Shown piece after piece: positions 5,939-6,407 of a stretch of DNA of 6,407 nucleotides. The DNA lies in assembly GCA_045601525.1 (NCBI GenBank), contig JAZRZR010000081.1, forward strand, positions 1 through 6,407, given 5' to 3'. The position numbers and the translations under genes are program-made. The notes below the pieces were generated by a model. The model saw nothing but the letters and a program-made list of their open reading frames with translations, was not told where the DNA came from and made no database searches. The DNA comes from SIG565 sp045601525 (lineage in GTDB: Bacteria; Bacillota; Clostridia; Oscillospirales; Acutalibacteraceae). Every line of letters begins with the position of its first letter. Position 1 is the first letter of the stretch.

Positions 5939-6385
5939 ATGGCAATTCGTAATATTCTTAAATACGGCGAACCCACACTGAAAAAAATATCACGTACAGT
6001 GCTTAATTTTGATGAGCGCCTTGCAGGTATTCTTGATGATATGAAGGATACAATGTACGCTGCCGACGGTTGCGGTCTTGCTGCCCCTCAAATTGGTATT
6101 TTGCGCCGTTATTGTATCATTGATGTGGGGGATGGGCTTATCGAGCTTGTAAATCCCGTAATCATTGAAAAAAGCGGCGAACAGTTTGAACAAGAGGGTT
6201 GCCTCTCGGTGCCCGGAAACTATAAAACAACCAGCCGTCCTATGAAGGTTACGGTGCGTGCTCAAGATAGATTTGGCAATACATTTACGGTTACGGGTGA
6301 AGGGCTAAAGGCTCGTGCCTTGTGTCACGAAATTGACCATCTTGATGGTATCTTGTTTTTGGATAGAGCAAAGGAGACGGTATAA
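5939..6385 (+). CDS. def: Peptide deformylase
   Basis: Peptide deformylase removes the N-terminal formyl group from nascent proteins as they leave the ribosome. The 148-aa protein carries all three family motifs: GCGLAAPQIG (44-53), EGCLS (86-90) and HEIDH (130-134). Cys88, His130 and His134 are the metal ligands and Glu131 the catalytic acid, so the enzyme should be active. The compact length without the type 2 insertions suggests a type 1 enzyme. The start at 5939 follows AGGTGA (5926..5931) with 7-nt spacing and lies 15 nt after the priA stop. The stop codon overlaps the fmt start by one base (TAATG), pairing the deformylating and formylating enzymes as in most bacteria. Confidence 0.97.
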   Translation: MAIRNILKYGEPTLKKISRTVLNFDERLAGILDDMKDTMYAADGCGLAAPQIGILRRYCIIDVGDGLIELVNPVIIEKSGEQFEQEGCLSVPGNYKTTSRPMKVTVRAQDRFGNTFTVTGEGLKARALCHEIDHLDGILFLDRAKETV

Positions 6386-6407
6386 TGAATATCGTTTTTA
6401 TGGGTAC
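6385..6407 (+). CDS. fmt: Methionyl-tRNA formyltransferase, 5' fragment
   Basis: Only the first seven codons and part of the eighth are present, reading MNIVFMG followed by AC, consistent with Thr. Family members usually begin with M-x-IVFMGTP, where the GTP loop opens the formyltetrahydrofolate-binding domain. AAGGAG (6371..6376) lies 8 nt upstream, and the ATG shares its A with the def stop codon. The def-fmt order is the usual one. The gene is cut by the window edge, not broken, as far as can be seen. The call depends on this short match plus context. Confidence 0.85.

Overview
The window looks like chromosomal DNA from a low-to-moderate GC Gram-positive bacterium of the class Clostridia. 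A gut Oscillospiraceae/Ruminococcaceae-type organism is my inference. The grounds are the gene order yicC-remA-gmk-rpoZ-priA-def-fmt, which closely parallels Bacillus/Clostridium, strong GGAGG-like ribosome binding sites, consensus sigma-A-type promoters, and a secreted protein with an 'MKKSLSILLALLMVLS' leader. I could not run a taxonomic search.

Left part (1-1393, minus strand). From right to left, a consensus promoter (1365..1393) drives a tRNA-Thr(GGU) gene (1269..1344) with an encoded CCA. A 17-bp-stem intrinsic terminator follows immediately (1232..1270). Beyond it lies an unusual array of ten short perfect hairpins (1009..1228). Their stem sequences all differ, but complementarity, loop size and linkers are kept. 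After an AT-rich spacer, a second promoter (804..832), overlapped or followed by small palindromes, drives a gene for an exported protein of unknown function (6..743).

Right part (1454-6407, plus strand). A divergent promoter begins a tightly packed housekeeping operon: YicC/YloC-family endoribonuclease, RemA (DUF370), guanylate kinase, RNA polymerase omega (59 aa), primosomal helicase PriA, peptide deformylase, and the first seven codons of methionyl-tRNA formyltransferase. Several genes overlap (remA/gmk by 8 nt, gmk/rpoZ by 7 nt, def/fmt by 1 nt), so translational coupling is likely. Def and Fmt act at opposite ends of the formyl-methionine cycle. Gmk and RpoZ link nucleotide supply to transcription. 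PriA restarts stalled replication forks. In B. subtilis coaBC lies between rpoZ and priA; here only 34 nt separate them and coaBC is absent from the slot.

The operon itself is ordinary. The most interesting structure is the hairpin array downstream of the tRNA: its linkers change orientation midway, as if two half-arrays had been joined in opposite polarity. I do not recognise it as any named element.
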